Shown here: one piece after another, positions 15,739-25,298 of the stretch
How positions within the stretch are numbered: the first letter of the stretch is position 1
Layout: each line of letters starts with the position of its first letter
From: Paenibacillus macerans
GTDB taxonomy: Bacteria; Bacillota; Bacilli; Paenibacillales; Paenibacillaceae
Length of the DNA: 64,000 bases
Direction of reading: 5' to 3'
Assembly: GCF_023715465.1 (NCBI RefSeq)
Contig: NZ_JAMBOE010000002.1
Span: 515,104-579,103, forward strand
Translations under genes and position numbers: made by a program
Notes under the pieces: model-generated
The model's input: only the letters and a program-made list of their open reading frames with translations
Databases searched by the model: none
Told to the model about the DNA's origin: nothing

Positions 15739-18351
15739 TTACTTCCGTTCAACGGTTTCCATGATGAAGGCTTCAATCACGTCGCCTTCTTTAAGATCGT
15801 TGTAGTTATCGAGGGTAATGCCGCATTCGTACCCTTGCGCAACCTCTTTGGCATCATCCTTGAATCGCTTCAAAGAATCGATTTTGCCTTCGTAGATTAC
15901 GATGCCGTCGCGGATCAGACGCATTTCCGCCGAACGGGTAATTTTGCCGGAAGTGACCATGCAGCCCGCGATCGTTCCGACTTTGCTGATCTTAAACGTA
16001 TTGCGGACTTCGGCATGCCCGATGACGGCCTCTTTGTATTCCGGATCCAGCATCCCCTTCATCGCCTGCTCGATCTCCTCGATCGCGTTGTAAATGACGC
16101 GGTGTAAGCGAATGTCCACTTTCTCCTGCTCGGCCGTCGCTTTCGTCTGGTTGTCTGGACGGACGTTAAAGCCGATGATGATCGCATTGGAAGCCGCGGC
16201 CAAAATAACGTCGGACTCGGTTATCGCCCCGGCGCCGCTGTGGATGATCTTCACGCGCACACCTTCGATGTCGATTTTCTCGAGCGCGCCCTTCAGTGCC
16301 TCCACCGAACCTTGAACGTCCGCTTTGATGATCACGTTCAGCTCTTTGATTTCGCCCTCTTTAATGTGGCGGAACAAATCGTCGAGCGTCACGCGCGTAT
16401 TTGCGCCCAGATCGGACTGCCGCTGCGTGATTGCACGTTTGTCGGCGATAGAGCGGGCTTTGCGCTCGTCCTCAAACACCATAAGCGGATCGCCCGCCTG
16501 CGGCACTTCCGTAAGACCGGTAATTTCCACCGGCGTCGAAGGCCCCGCTTCCTTGAGACGGCGTCCCCGGTCGTTCACCATCGCGCGGACGCGACCGAAG
16601 CAGTTGCCGGCCACAAAGGCGTCGCCGACTTTCAGAGTTCCGTGCTGTATCAGCACGCGGGCCACCGGTCCGCGGTTTCTGTCCAGCTCGGCTTCAATAA
16701 CCGCACCGCGGGCGCGTTTGTCCGGGTTGGCTTTGTACTCGTTGACTTCCGCTACGAGCAGGATCATTTCGAGCAGGTCTTCCAGTCCCATCTTTTGCTT
16801 GGCTGACACATTGACGAAAATCGTGTCGCCGCCCCATTCTTCCGGCACAAGTTCATATTCTGTCAATTCCTGCTTGACTTTATCCGGGTTGGCATCCGGT
16901 TTGTCGATTTTGTTGACCGCGACAATGATCGGCAGACCCGCCGCCTTGGCGTGGTTGATCGCTTCGACCGTCTGCGGCATCACGCCGTCGTCAGCCGCAA
17001 CGACGATGATCGTAATGTCAGTCAACTGCGCTCCGCGCGCCCGCATCGCCGTAAACGCTTCGTGGCCCGGCGTGTCGAGGAAAGTGATCTTCTTCCCGTT
17101 GATCTCGACCTGGTAAGCGCCGATATGCTGGGTAATGCCGCCGGCTTCGCCGCCGGTCACGTTCGTCGAACGGATGGCATCAAGCAGCGTCGTTTTCCCG
17201 TGATCGACGTGACCCATAATCGTCACGACCGGTGGACGTTCCTTCAAATCCGCCGCGTCGTCAACCTCTTCGATTGTTTCGAAACGGTCTTCCTCGACCG
17301 GAATTTTCACTTCAACCTCAACGCCGAATTCGCCCGCCAGCAGCAAGATCGTATCGATATCAAGCTCCTGGTTGATCGCGGCCATGACGCCGAGCAGCAT
17401 CAGCTTTTTGATCACCTCGGAAGCATCTTTATGCAGCAGCTTCGCGGTTTCGCCAACGGTCATCGTGCCGCGGACAATGATTTTCTTCGGTGTGTTGTCG
17501 ATTTTTTCGCGCGGCGGCTGCTGATGTCCGCCACGGCCTCCCCGACCGCCTTTACCGCCGCGGTTGTTGTTTCTAAAGTTGCCACTACGGTTGTCGTCAA
17601 AACCTTTTTGGTTTTTGCCGCCATGATTGCCTTTTCTGCCTTGACCTTGGCCTTGACCTTGACCTTGACCTTGGCCTTTGCCTCCGCCATTGTTATTATT
17701 GTTGCCTGCCGAAGCAAAATTGCGGTTTGGCGCTTGCCCACGCGGGTTGGCTCCGCCGTTTCCTTGGCCGTTTCCTTGGCGGTTGCCCACGCTTTGGCCT
17801 TGCCCCCGATTTCCTTGAGGATTGCGGCCTCCGGCATTGCCCGCGTTTTGCGCAGATGCGCGCGGGCCTTGCTGATGTCCTCCGTTTGGACGTTGGTTTC
17901 TTTCCTGTACAGCGGTAGTTCCGCTTTTTGCATTTTGGTTGTAGTTTGGTTTATTATTCATGCTTACCTGCTTTTCATGTTGATTTTTATTTTTGGCTTG
18001 ACCGCCGGGGTTCCCGTGAACCTTCGCCTCCCGGCCTTGTTCTCCGCGATTTCCCGTCCCTTCCGGGGCCGGATTTTTCGCAGCCTGGCTTCCTCCTGCG
18101 GAAGCCGGTGCCGGCGATTTGGACGGGGATTCGGCGCGGCCCGAATTTTCCCGCTTGGCAGCGGCGTTCGTCTTAATATCCTTGAAAAATTGCTCCACGC
18201 GCGTTACGGCATCATTCTCCATCACGCTCATATGGTTATTCACCGGGATATTAAGTCGCTTAAGAATCGTAATGATTTCTTTGCTGCTCATGTTGAGCGA
18301 TTTTGCATATTCATATACCCTGAGCTTATCTTGTTTTTCTTGTTTACTCAA
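15739..18351 (-). CDS. infB: Translation initiation factor IF-2
   Basis: GTPase that brings initiator tRNA to the ribosome. 870 residues: N-terminal IF2_N helix ([19 protein letters not shown]), a disordered Gly/Gln/Asn-rich linker of about 200 residues, a second IF2_N, the G domain with GHVDHGKT near residue 378, DTPGHEAF and NKID, then beta-barrel and C-terminal tRNA-binding domains. TTG start at 18351 lies behind GGAGGTGGAG and overlaps the ylxQ stop by eight bases. The linker contains a hexanucleotide tandem repeat (see repeat entry). Confidence 0.97.
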   Translation of the reverse strand: MSKQEKQDKLRVYEYAKSLNMSSKEIITILKRLNIPVNNHMSVMENDAVTRVEQFFKDIKTNAAAKRENSGRAESPSKSPAPASAGGSQAAKNPAPEGTGNRGEQGREAKVHGNPGGQAKNKNQHEKQVSMNNKPNYNQNAKSGTTAVQERNQRPNGGHQQGPRASAQNAGNAGGRNPQGNRGQGQSVGNRQGNGQGNGGANPRGQAPNRNFASAGNNNNNGGGKGQGQGQGQGQGQGRKGNHGGKNQKGFDDNRSGNFRNNNRGGKGGRGGRGGHQQPPREKIDNTPKKIIVRGTMTVGETAKLLHKDASEVIKKLMLLGVMAAINQELDIDTILLLAGEFGVEVEVKIPVEEDRFETIEEVDDAADLKERPPVVTIMGHVDHGKTTLLDAIRSTNVTGGEAGGITQHIGAYQVEINGKKITFLDTPGHEAFTAMRARGAQLTDITIIVVAADDGVMPQTVEAINHAKAAGLPIIVAVNKIDKPDANPDKVKQELTEYELVPEEWGGDTIFVNVSAKQKMGLEDLLEMILLVAEVNEYKANPDKRARGAVIEAELDRNRGPVARVLIQHGTLKVGDAFVAGNCFGRVRAMVNDRGRRLKEAGPSTPVEITGLTEVPQAGDPLMVFEDERKARSIADKRAITQRQSDLGANTRVTLDDLFRHIKEGEIKELNVIIKADVQGSVEALKGALEKIDIEGVRVKIIHSGAGAITESDVILAAASNAIIIGFNVRPDNQTKATAEQEKVDIRLHRVIYNAIEEIEQAMKGMLDPEYKEAVIGHAEVRNTFKISKVGTIAGCMVTSGKITRSAEMRLIRDGIVIYEGKIDSLKRFKDDAKEVAQGYECGITLDNYNDLKEGDVIEAFIMETVERK
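17639..17679 (-). repeat. GGTCAA hexanucleotide tandem repeat inside infB
   Basis: About seven consecutive copies of GGTCAA/GGCCAA encode a Gly-Gln run in the IF-2 linker. As a six-base unit it changes length without breaking frame. Gly-rich linkers are usual in IF-2, but the near-identical DNA units suggest recent slippage. Confidence 0.8.
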
Positions 18352-18667
18352 TATACTCCACCTCCGACGTTTTCGCGATCGCTTTACGAACCATATCGGC
18401 AAACCCTTGATCGGTAAGGGCCAAAACGACCCGTTCCGGCTTTCCTACGCTCGATCCGAGCATATCCCTGTCAAATCCGACCAGCAAAGGAACTTTGTAC
18501 GTACCGCATTTGTCGCGATACTTCTTTTGCGTATTGGCCGACGCATCGCCGGCTAAGATCACCAGTTTGGCTTCCGCAGAGCGGATCGCCTTCAGCACAA
18601 CTTCATCTCCCGTTACCAGCTTGCCCGCCCGCATGGCAAGCCCGAGCCCGGACAACGCCTTATTCAT
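18344..18667 (-). CDS. ylxQ: L7Ae-family RNA-binding protein YlxQ
   Basis: Ribosomal protein L7Ae/L30e/S12e/Gadd45 family, 107 residues from [17 protein letters not shown] through GDEVVLKAI and [12 protein letters not shown]. It probably binds kink-turn RNA; the role is unknown. Start ATG at 18667 overlaps the rnpM stop by eight bases and has GAAGAGG upstream; ATG two codons earlier (18673) is also possible. Conserved within nusA-rnpM-ylxQ-infB. Confidence 0.92.
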   Translation of the reverse strand: MNKALSGLGLAMRAGKLVTGDEVVLKAIRSAEAKLVILAGDASANTQKKYRDKCGTYKVPLLVGFDRDMLGSSVGKPERVVLALTDQGFADMVRKAIAKTSEVEYIE

Positions 18668-18974
18668 CGTCATCCTCTTCGCGGCCTTGGCCAGCGAGAA
18701 ACTCCTCTTCCACCGCCAAAAAATCACGGGCCAGCTGCTCATAAACCTCCGGACCGACCGGCGCTTTCAGCGCGCGGTCGAGCGCTTTGGTTTTATGGGC
18801 AAGCTTGAAGCAAGCTTCCTTTCCGCACAAGTATGCGCCGCGCCCCGATTTTTTGCCGGTCAAGTCGATCGACACTTCGCCTTCCGGCGAACGGACGATG
18901 CGGATCAGCGATTTCTTGGGCATCATTTGCTGGCAGGCTACGCATTTGCGCAGCGGCACCTTTCTCTGTTTCAT
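18660..18974 (-). CDS. rnpM: RNase P modulator RnpM (YlxR)
   Basis: 104-residue YlxR-family protein, starting MKQRKVPLRKCVACQQMMPKKSLIR, with the GRGAYLC motif and KEACFKLAHK. The family binds RNA and in B. subtilis was reported to modulate RNase P. The C-terminus is acidic (EEDDDE). Located between nusA and ylxQ as expected. Confidence 0.94.
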   Translation of the reverse strand: MKQRKVPLRKCVACQQMMPKKSLIRIVRSPEGEVSIDLTGKKSGRGAYLCGKEACFKLAHKTKALDRALKAPVGPEVYEQLARDFLAVEEEFLAGQGREEDDDE

Positions 18975-18991
18975 CCTTCAACCGCCCCCGA

Positions 18992-20089
18992 TCAATCTAC
19001 GGAGATGGAATCCTGAGGCATTTCATCCTGATCGGTTCTTTCTCTTCCGAATTCCTCTTCCGCTTGGGTTTCGCTCTTAATATCGATTTTCCAACCGGTT
19101 AATTTGGCCGCCAGACGAGCGTTTTGGCCTTTGATGCCGATCGCCAGCGAAAGCTGGTAGTCCGGCACGATGACGCGCGCCATCTTCTCGGCCTCAAACA
19201 CCTGCACCTCCAGCACTTTGGACGGGCTGAGCGCATTCGCCACATATTCCTCGATATTTTCCGAATAACGGACGATATCGATCTTCTCGCCGCGCAGCTC
19301 GTTTACGACCGTTTGCACCCGTGTGCCTTTTGGTCCTACACAGGAGCCGACCGGATCGACCTCGCTGTTGCGGGAATACACCGCGATTTTGGAACGGAAT
19401 CCCGCTTCGCGCGCTACGGAACGGATTTCCACGACGCCGTCGAAAATTTCCGGCACCTCCAGCTCAAACAAGCGTTTCAGAAGGCCCGGATGTGTGCGGG
19501 ACAACAAAATTTGCGGCCCCTTCGTTGTATTTTCCACCTTCGTAATGTATGCCTTGATGCGATCCCCGTGCTTGAACTTCTCGTTCGGCATCAGCTCGTT
19601 TAAGGGCAGATGCGCTTCGATTTTGCCGAGGTCGACATAAATGTTGCGCAGATCCTGACGCTGCACGATGCCGGTGACGATATCCTCTTCCTTCTCGACA
19701 AAAGCGTTATAAATAAGTCCGCGCTCGGCTTCGCGAATCCGCTGGGTCACGACCTGCTTGGCGGTTTGCGCCGCAATGCGGCCGAAATCGCGAGGCGTAA
19801 CTTCAATCTCGGTAATATCGTCAAGATGATAGTTCGCATTGATCTCGCGCGCAGCCGCAAGCGAAATTTCCGTGCGCGGATCAAGCACTTCTTCCACGAC
19901 GAGTTTGCGGGCGTATACTTTAATCGCGCCGGTATGGCGGTTCATATCCACGCGAACGTTCTGCGCCGTATTGAAGTTCCGCTTGTAGCTGGAGATGAGC
20001 GCGGCTTCAATCGCTTCGAACAAAATATCTTTGCTGATTCCTTTTTCCCTTTCCAATTCATTCAAGGCTTCGATAAAATCCATACTCAT
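18992..20089 (-). CDS. nusA: Transcription termination/antitermination factor NusA
   Basis: RNA polymerase-associated factor controlling pausing and termination. 365 residues: N-terminal polymerase-binding domain starting MSMDFIEALNELEREKGIS, S1 domain (about 135-200), KH1 and KH2 (DPVGSCVGPKG and LAIGIKGQNARLAAKLTGW). The C-terminal acidic repeats of E. coli NusA are lacking, as in other Bacillales. Second gene of the rimP operon. Confidence 0.98.
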   Translation of the reverse strand: MSMDFIEALNELEREKGISKDILFEAIEAALISSYKRNFNTAQNVRVDMNRHTGAIKVYARKLVVEEVLDPRTEISLAAAREINANYHLDDITEIEVTPRDFGRIAAQTAKQVVTQRIREAERGLIYNAFVEKEEDIVTGIVQRQDLRNIYVDLGKIEAHLPLNELMPNEKFKHGDRIKAYITKVENTTKGPQILLSRTHPGLLKRLFELEVPEIFDGVVEIRSVAREAGFRSKIAVYSRNSEVDPVGSCVGPKGTRVQTVVNELRGEKIDIVRYSENIEEYVANALSPSKVLEVQVFEAEKMARVIVPDYQLSLAIGIKGQNARLAAKLTGWKIDIKSETQAEEEFGRERTDQDEMPQDSISVD

Positions 20090-20151
20090 TTGCCTCGAGT
20101 TCCCCCTTTCATAGTTCCCAGCATGTCACGCTTAACCAAATGTCTGCTCTT

Positions 20152-20613
20152 CTAGAAAATGATTGCCAACCTTGCGCTGGCTACTTTGCTGTATGGAATC
20201 GTGTGACTCTTCTTTCCGACTTCAACGACCAATTCGTCGTTCGCGAAGGAAAGAAGCCGGCCTTCAAACTCCTTCAGGCCGCCTACCGGTTCATATGTAG
20301 TAACAAAAACGTCTTTGCCGACGGCTTTTGATACATCCTCAGCCTTTTTAAGCGGTCGTTCCGCCCCCGGCGAGGACACTTCCAGAAAATAAGCCGATGG
20401 AATCGGATCATTCTCATCGAGCTTCTCGCTAAGGTATTCGCTGATCCGGCCGCAGTCATCGATGTCGATGCCGCCGTCCTTGTCAACGAATACGCGCAGG
20501 AACCAGTTGCTTCCTTCCTTGACGTATTCCACGTCAACCAATTCAAAGCCGTGTTCCTCCAGATAAGGCGTAACCATTTGCTCTACGGTCGCTTTGATCT
20601 TTGGTGTGCTCAA
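20152..20613 (-). CDS. rimP: Ribosome maturation factor RimP
   Basis: Needed for 30S assembly. 153 residues with [29 protein letters not shown] and [12 protein letters not shown], typical of RimP. TTG start at 20613 has GGAGGG nine bases upstream; the longer in-frame frame at 20676 would begin within the leader hairpin and lacks a site. First gene of the rimP-nusA-rnpM-ylxQ-infB-rbfA operon with a strong promoter. Confidence 0.95.
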   Translation of the reverse strand: MSTPKIKATVEQMVTPYLEEHGFELVDVEYVKEGSNWFLRVFVDKDGGIDIDDCGRISEYLSEKLDENDPIPSAYFLEVSSPGAERPLKKAEDVSKAVGKDVFVTTYEPVGGLKEFEGRLLSFANDELVVEVGKKSHTIPYSKVASARLAIIF

Positions 20614-20657
20614 GCGTTCATTCCCTCCATCACGTTCATTCCTGTATACCAAAGAGT

Positions 20658-20681
20658 AAAGAGTGGGTTTCCCCACTCTTT
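20658..20681 (-). promoter_or_regulatory. Leader hairpin of the rimP-nusA operon
   Basis: AAAGAGTGGG and CCCACTCTTT form a perfect 10-bp stem with a tetraloop (GAAA on the transcript strand). It lies about 30 bases after the predicted transcription start and is followed by ACTCTTTGG, not a clear T run. It may stabilise the mRNA or serve in attenuation or NusA feedback; the sequence does not decide. Confidence 0.7.
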
Positions 20682-20715
20682 AAACAACGGTTCTATCTTC
20701 ATGATTGCCAAAAAA

Positions 20716-20744
20716 ATTATAACATAGTCCGCCAATAGTGACAA
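20716..20744 (-). promoter_or_regulatory. Strong SigA promoter for rimP operon
   Basis: TTGTCA (20744-20739), 17-base spacer, TATAAT (20721-20716) with TGT before the -10 box (extended -10). All elements are near consensus. It follows the stem-loop after polC. Confidence 0.85.
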
Positions 20745-20763
20745 GTAAAACACCTTTACTACT

Positions 20764-20820
20764 AGAGGTAGTTCAAAAAGTCAGCTTTTAATCTAGGTGC
20801 AGAAACCTGACTTTTTGAAC
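20764..20820 (-). repeat. Stem-loop after polC sharing a dispersed repeat end
   Basis: GTTCAAAAAGTCAG (20771-20784) is a perfect 14-bp inverted repeat of 20807-20820, loop 22 bases, 18 bases after the polC stop. It may act as a polC terminator, though no T tract follows the stem. The sequence AGAGGTAGTTCAAAAAG from 20764 resembles the reverse complement of 29942-29917 (AGAGGTAGTTTAAAAAC), linking it to the repeat family of the dxr-cdsA and tsf-rpsB gaps. Confidence 0.65.
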
Positions 20821-20838
20821 TTATATTTAAACTCATAC

Positions 20839-23800
20839 TTAAAATAGCGACAGCTGGTTGCTTTCGGGGAGTCCGCGGAAGCATCCCATGGTGCCGAGCA
20901 GCTCGACGATCGTTTTGCTCGCCTTCGACTTCTGCTGGAAGTCCTCGATCGACAGAAATTCGCCCTGTTCTTTGGCCGCCGCAATATTTTTGGCGGCGTT
21001 CTCCCCGATGCCGGCAAGCGCCGAAAACGGCGGGATCAGCGAATCGCCATCCACAGTGAACTTCGTCGCGTCGGAGCGGTACAAATCGATCGGTTTGAAA
21101 TGGAAGCCGCGCGCGGTCATCTCCAGCGCCATTTCCAGAATCGAGAGCATCGCTTTCTCTTTGGGCAGCGCCTGGAAGCCCTTTTGCTCGATCTCCTCGA
21201 TTTTGCGGTAGATCGCCTCGTATCCCTGACAGCAGAGCTCGATGTCGAAATCCTCGCCGCGCACCGAAAAATAAGTCGCATAAAATTCGATCGGATGATA
21301 GAGCTTGAAATAAGCGGTGCGCACCGCGGAAATGACGTATGCGGCGGCGTGGGCTTTCGGGAACATGTACTGGATCTTCAGGCAGGAATCGATGTACCAC
21401 TGCGGCACTTTGCATTTCTTCATCTCTTCGATCCACTCCGGCGTCAGCCCTTTCCCTTTCCGCACGCTTTCCGTGATTTTGAAGGCAAGACCGGCGTCCA
21501 TGCCCGCTTTGTAAATCAAAAACAGCATGATGTCATCGCGGCAACCGATCACCGTTTTAATGTTGCAGGTTCCGTTTTTGATCAAATCCTGCGCATTGCC
21601 GAGCCAAACACCCGTTCCGTGCGACAACCCGGAAATTTGCAGCAGGTCGGCAAACGACGACGGCTGCGATTCCACCAGCATCTGCCGGACAAACTTCGTC
21701 CCCATTTCCGGAATGCCGTACGTAGCGACCGGCGTGCGGATCTGTTCCGGTGCCACCCCAAGCGATTCCGTCGAGTTGAAGATGCTCATCACCTTCGGAT
21801 CGTTCATCGGGATCGTCGTCGGATCGATGCCCGTGAGATCCTGGAGCATCCGCATCATCGTCGGATCATCGTGTCCGAGAATATCGAGCTTGAGCAAGTT
21901 CGCGTCAAAAGCGTGATAATCGAAGTGCGTCGTTTTCCATTCCGCCTCGGTGTCGTCGGCCGGATACTGCACCGGAGTGATATCCTCCACCTCGATATAG
22001 TCCGGTACGACCACAATCCCGCCGGGATGCTGGCCTGTGCTGCGTTTAACGCCGGTACATCCCGCCGCGAGGCGGCTCAGCTCGGCCCCGCGCCAATGCT
22101 TGTGATGCTCTTCCTCGTATTTTTTGGTGAAGCCGTACGCCGTTTTCTCCGCTACAGTTCCGATCGTGCCGGCGCGGAACACGTTTTTCTCGCCGAACAG
22201 CACTTTCGTGTAGTTATGGGCGTGCGGCTGATATTCTCCGGAAAAGTTAAGGTCAATATCGGGAACTTTGTCGCCCTTGAACCCGAGGAACGTTTCAAAC
22301 GGGATGTCGTGGCCTTCGCCCTTCAGCGCCTGCCCGCAATTCGGACATGTCTTGTCCGGAAGGTCAAAACCGCTCGGCACGCTGCCGTCCAGGAACCATT
22401 CGCTGTGCTTGCAGTCCGGGTTTTGGCATATATAATGCGCCGGCAGCGGGTTGACTTCGGAGATCCCGAGGAACATGGCGACGACCGACGAGCCGACGGA
22501 CCCCCGGGAACCAACCAGATACCCGTCCTGGTTAGATTTTTTGACCAAACGTTCGGAGATCAGATAGTTCGCCGAGAACCCGTATTTGATGATCGGCTCC
22601 AGCTCTTTCTCCAGCCGCTTGACAACGACGTCCGGCAGTTCCTCGCCGTAAATCTTTTTGGCCGTGTTATAGCAGGTCTGGCGGATTTCCTCTTCCGCGC
22701 CTTCAATGATCGGCGTAAACAATTTATCCGGGAACAGCTCGTATTCTTCAAATTCGTCAGCCAACTTGGAGGTGTTGGCAACGACCACCTCGTAGGCCTT
22801 CTCCTGGCCGAGAAAAGCGAACTCCTCCAGCATTTCCTCCGTCGTCCGAAAATGCGCATCCGGCTTGCGTATATCCTTCAGCGGGCTAAACCCGGTAATA
22901 CCGTGAATCGTGATGTCGCGGAACAGCTTGTCCTTCGGATCGAGGTAGTGCACGTTGCCGGTAGCGACCACCGGCTTACCCTGCTTCACCCCGATGTCCA
23001 CGATTTTGCGGATCGCCGTCTCCAGCTCGGCCACACTGCCAACCAATCCTTTATCCACCAGATGCATATACATCGTTAGCGGCTGGATCTCGAGCACATC
23101 GTAAAACTCGGCCACTGCTTCCGCTTCCTCCACCGATTTGTTGAGCACCGTCTCGAAAAATTCGCCTTTTTCGCAGCCGGACATGATCAGCAGCCCTTCG
23201 CGCATTTCCACCAGCTTTGATTTCGGAATGCAGGCAACCCGTTTGAAATGCTCGGTGTGCGATTTGGACACGAGCTTAAACAGGTTTTTCTTGCCTGTAG
23301 CGTTGAGCGCGTAGATACCGCAATGAAACGGCCGCGTATTCGAAAGATCTTTGCCGACCTTATCGTTCAGCCGGTCCAGCGTCGTATACCCTTCGATCTT
23401 AATCGCATCTTCGAGCAGGCCGTTCAAAATTTCCCCGAGCGCCAGCGTATCGTCGATCGCCCGGTGATGATTTTCCAACGACACCTTGTATTTGGCAGCG
23501 AGCGTGTTCAAGCGGTGATTTTTAAGGGTCGGAAACAGCATGCGGGCCAGTTCCAACGTGTCGAGCACCGGGTTGTTCATCTGCGGCAGGCCCAGCTCTT
23601 TCAGCTTCGCATTGACGAAATCGACGTCAAACCGGGCGTTATGGGCCACCAGTACCGCGTCACCGGCAAACTCTATGAACCGCCGCAAGACGGGCTCCAC
23701 ATCCGGGGCGTCCCGAACCATATCGTCGTTGATGTTGGTGAGCTGCTGGATGTTGTACGGAATCCGTTCATGAGGGTTCACAAAGGTGGCGTACCGGTCG

Positions 23801-25155
23801 ACTTCTTTGCCTTCCTGCATTTTGACGGCCGCAATTTCAATGATTTTGTTTTGGGTCACTGAAAGACCGGTGGTCTCGATGTCGAATACGATATATGTAG
23901 CGTTCTTCAAATCATCTCCCCGCGGATTCAGCACCACGGCGACATCATCATTCACCACATTGGCTTCGACGCCGTAAATCATTTTAATGCCGTTCTTTTT
24001 CGCCGCTTTCGCCGCGTCCGGATAACATTGCACCCCGCCGTGATCGGTGACGGCGATCGCTTTATGCCCCCATTTGGCGGCCATCTTTACGTAATCGCCG
24101 ATTGGGGTGACGGCATCCATGGTGCTCATCGTCGTATGCAAATGGAATTCGACCCGCTTCTCCGGGGCGTTGTCCTTGCGTCCTGAAGGCCCCGTGATTT
24201 CCATCAGGTCTGAAGGAATCATCACCAGCTCGGGAATCTGCATAAAGCGGTCGAACTCCACTTTGCCGCGGGCTTTCACCCACTTGCCGTTGGCCAGTTG
24301 ACCCATCACCTTCAAATCTTCCTTGTTTTTCGCAAACAGTTTCATCGCCAGTGAATCGGTAAAATCCGTTAAATTGAACGTAAACAGCGTATTTCCGTTG
24401 CGAAGTTCTTTACGGTCCAGCCCGAAAATCGTCCCCTGAATCGTGATTTTCTTCTCTTCGTCCTGGAGGTCCTGAAGCGGCACCGGCTGCTCCTTAATGT
24501 CGTATCCGATTTGCAGTTTGACGACTTCACCGTCCACTTCTTCCGGCGGCGCTTCCACCGTCATACTTTCCATCATTTTCTGGATGACCTCGCGCTCTTC
24601 CTCCACGATCCGCTGTTGGAATTCCTCGAACGCTTCAGCGTTATTTTCGCCGGTTTGCAGCTTTACCCGCAGCTGCAGAGCAAAATAAGTTTCGTAAAAC
24701 GTCACGATCGCGCGGTCGATATTTTTCTTGCGGGCCAGCTCCAGTGCGGTAGCATCGCCCAACGTCACGGTGACGAGATCTCTCTCCACCTCAAACCCGG
24801 CGCGCATCATCCATCCGTTGACGGATGGAACCTGGCGCTGCACCCACTCCAGGAACAGCTTCCAGTACTCGCCTACAATTTCTTTGGAAGATACGTCCCC
24901 GCCGTATCTGAATTCAAAGGAAATTTGCGCGATGTGCTCCATTTTTTCCTTGATGCGAAGGCAAAAAGTGCGGTAGGCTTGAGCCGGCACCAACGTATCC
25001 TTCATTAACGTGATTTTCCAATCCTTATTGCTGCGGCTAACCTCAACCCGCTCGATATGGCCGTCGAGAAAATAGGGATCGATTAACGAGGCGGGAAGCT
25101 CCGCCTGCTTCATCAACAGCTCAAGCCGGTTTCTCTTTCCCTCAGTCTCCGTCAT
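20839..25155 (-). CDS. polC: DNA polymerase III alpha subunit, PolC type
   Basis: Replicative polymerase of low-GC Gram-positives. 1438 residues, as in B. subtilis. N-terminal domain, OB fold (about 235-320), PHP domain (RVEFHLHTTMSTMDA) interrupted by a DEDDh proofreading exonuclease (FDIETTGLS), polymerase core with GSRGSVGSS, zinc-finger cysteines (CQNPDCKHS, CPNCG) and DIDLNFSGEYQ, then helix-hairpin-helix and C-terminal region. ATG at 25155 has GGGGGAGGA six bases upstream; a longer open frame to 25356 runs through the proS terminator and is rejected. Confidence 0.98.
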   Translation of the reverse strand: MTETEGKRNRLELLMKQAELPASLIDPYFLDGHIERVEVSRSNKDWKITLMKDTLVPAQAYRTFCLRIKEKMEHIAQISFEFRYGGDVSSKEIVGEYWKLFLEWVQRQVPSVNGWMMRAGFEVERDLVTVTLGDATALELARKKNIDRAIVTFYETYFALQLRVKLQTGENNAEAFEEFQQRIVEEEREVIQKMMESMTVEAPPEEVDGEVVKLQIGYDIKEQPVPLQDLQDEEKKITIQGTIFGLDRKELRNGNTLFTFNLTDFTDSLAMKLFAKNKEDLKVMGQLANGKWVKARGKVEFDRFMQIPELVMIPSDLMEITGPSGRKDNAPEKRVEFHLHTTMSTMDAVTPIGDYVKMAAKWGHKAIAVTDHGGVQCYPDAAKAAKKNGIKMIYGVEANVVNDDVAVVLNPRGDDLKNATYIVFDIETTGLSVTQNKIIEIAAVKMQEGKEVDRYATFVNPHERIPYNIQQLTNINDDMVRDAPDVEPVLRRFIEFAGDAVLVAHNARFDVDFVNAKLKELGLPQMNNPVLDTLELARMLFPTLKNHRLNTLAAKYKVSLENHHRAIDDTLALGEILNGLLEDAIKIEGYTTLDRLNDKVGKDLSNTRPFHCGIYALNATGKKNLFKLVSKSHTEHFKRVACIPKSKLVEMREGLLIMSGCEKGEFFETVLNKSVEEAEAVAEFYDVLEIQPLTMYMHLVDKGLVGSVAELETAIRKIVDIGVKQGKPVVATGNVHYLDPKDKLFRDITIHGITGFSPLKDIRKPDAHFRTTEEMLEEFAFLGQEKAYEVVVANTSKLADEFEEYELFPDKLFTPIIEGAEEEIRQTCYNTAKKIYGEELPDVVVKRLEKELEPIIKYGFSANYLISERLVKKSNQDGYLVGSRGSVGSSVVAMFLGISEVNPLPAHYICQNPDCKHSEWFLDGSVPSGFDLPDKTCPNCGQALKGEGHDIPFETFLGFKGDKVPDIDLNFSGEYQPHAHNYTKVLFGEKNVFRAGTIGTVAEKTAYGFTKKYEEEHHKHWRGAELSRLAAGCTGVKRSTGQHPGGIVVVPDYIEVEDITPVQYPADDTEAEWKTTHFDYHAFDANLLKLDILGHDDPTMMRMLQDLTGIDPTTIPMNDPKVMSIFNSTESLGVAPEQIRTPVATYGIPEMGTKFVRQMLVESQPSSFADLLQISGLSHGTGVWLGNAQDLIKNGTCNIKTVIGCRDDIMLFLIYKAGMDAGLAFKITESVRKGKGLTPEWIEEMKKCKVPQWYIDSCLKIQYMFPKAHAAAYVISAVRTAYFKLYHPIEFYATYFSVRGEDFDIELCCQGYEAIYRKIEEIEQKGFQALPKEKAMLSILEMALEMTARGFHFKPIDLYRSDATKFTVDGDSLIPPFSALAGIGENAAKNIAAAKEQGEFLSIEDFQQKSKASKTIVELLGTMGCFRGLPESNQLSLF

Positions 25156-25185
25156 GTCTTCCTCCCCCATTTTAGTGCTGAGTGC

Positions 25186-25247
25186 AAAAAAACTCCCGGC
25201 GGGAAACCGGCAGGCAATGAACCTGCCCGACGCTTCACTGCCGAGAG
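25186..25247 (-). terminator. Terminator between proS and polC
   Basis: Minus strand CTCTCGGC pairs with GCCGGGAG, enclosing a second hairpin GGGCAGG/CCTGCC, followed by seven T. It is 50 bases after proS and only 30 bases before the polC start, so polC must be reached by readthrough; no promoter fits in between. Confidence 0.75.
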
Positions 25248-25298
25248 CCCTCTGTTGGCTGCGAAAGTTTGCCCGCGCTCGAGGCATCGTTTCAAATT

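Noticed and set aside
16951..18417. 488-residue open frame on the plus strand
   Set aside because: Antisense to infB; its length reflects the low-complexity linker and codon bias.
20762..21436. 224-residue minus-strand frame at the polC 3' end
   Set aside because: Second frame within polC running into the downstream stem-loop; no start signal.
21100..23079. 659-residue open frame on the plus strand
   Set aside because: Fully antisense to polC, Arg/His/Asp-rich shadow composition, no binding site or domain.
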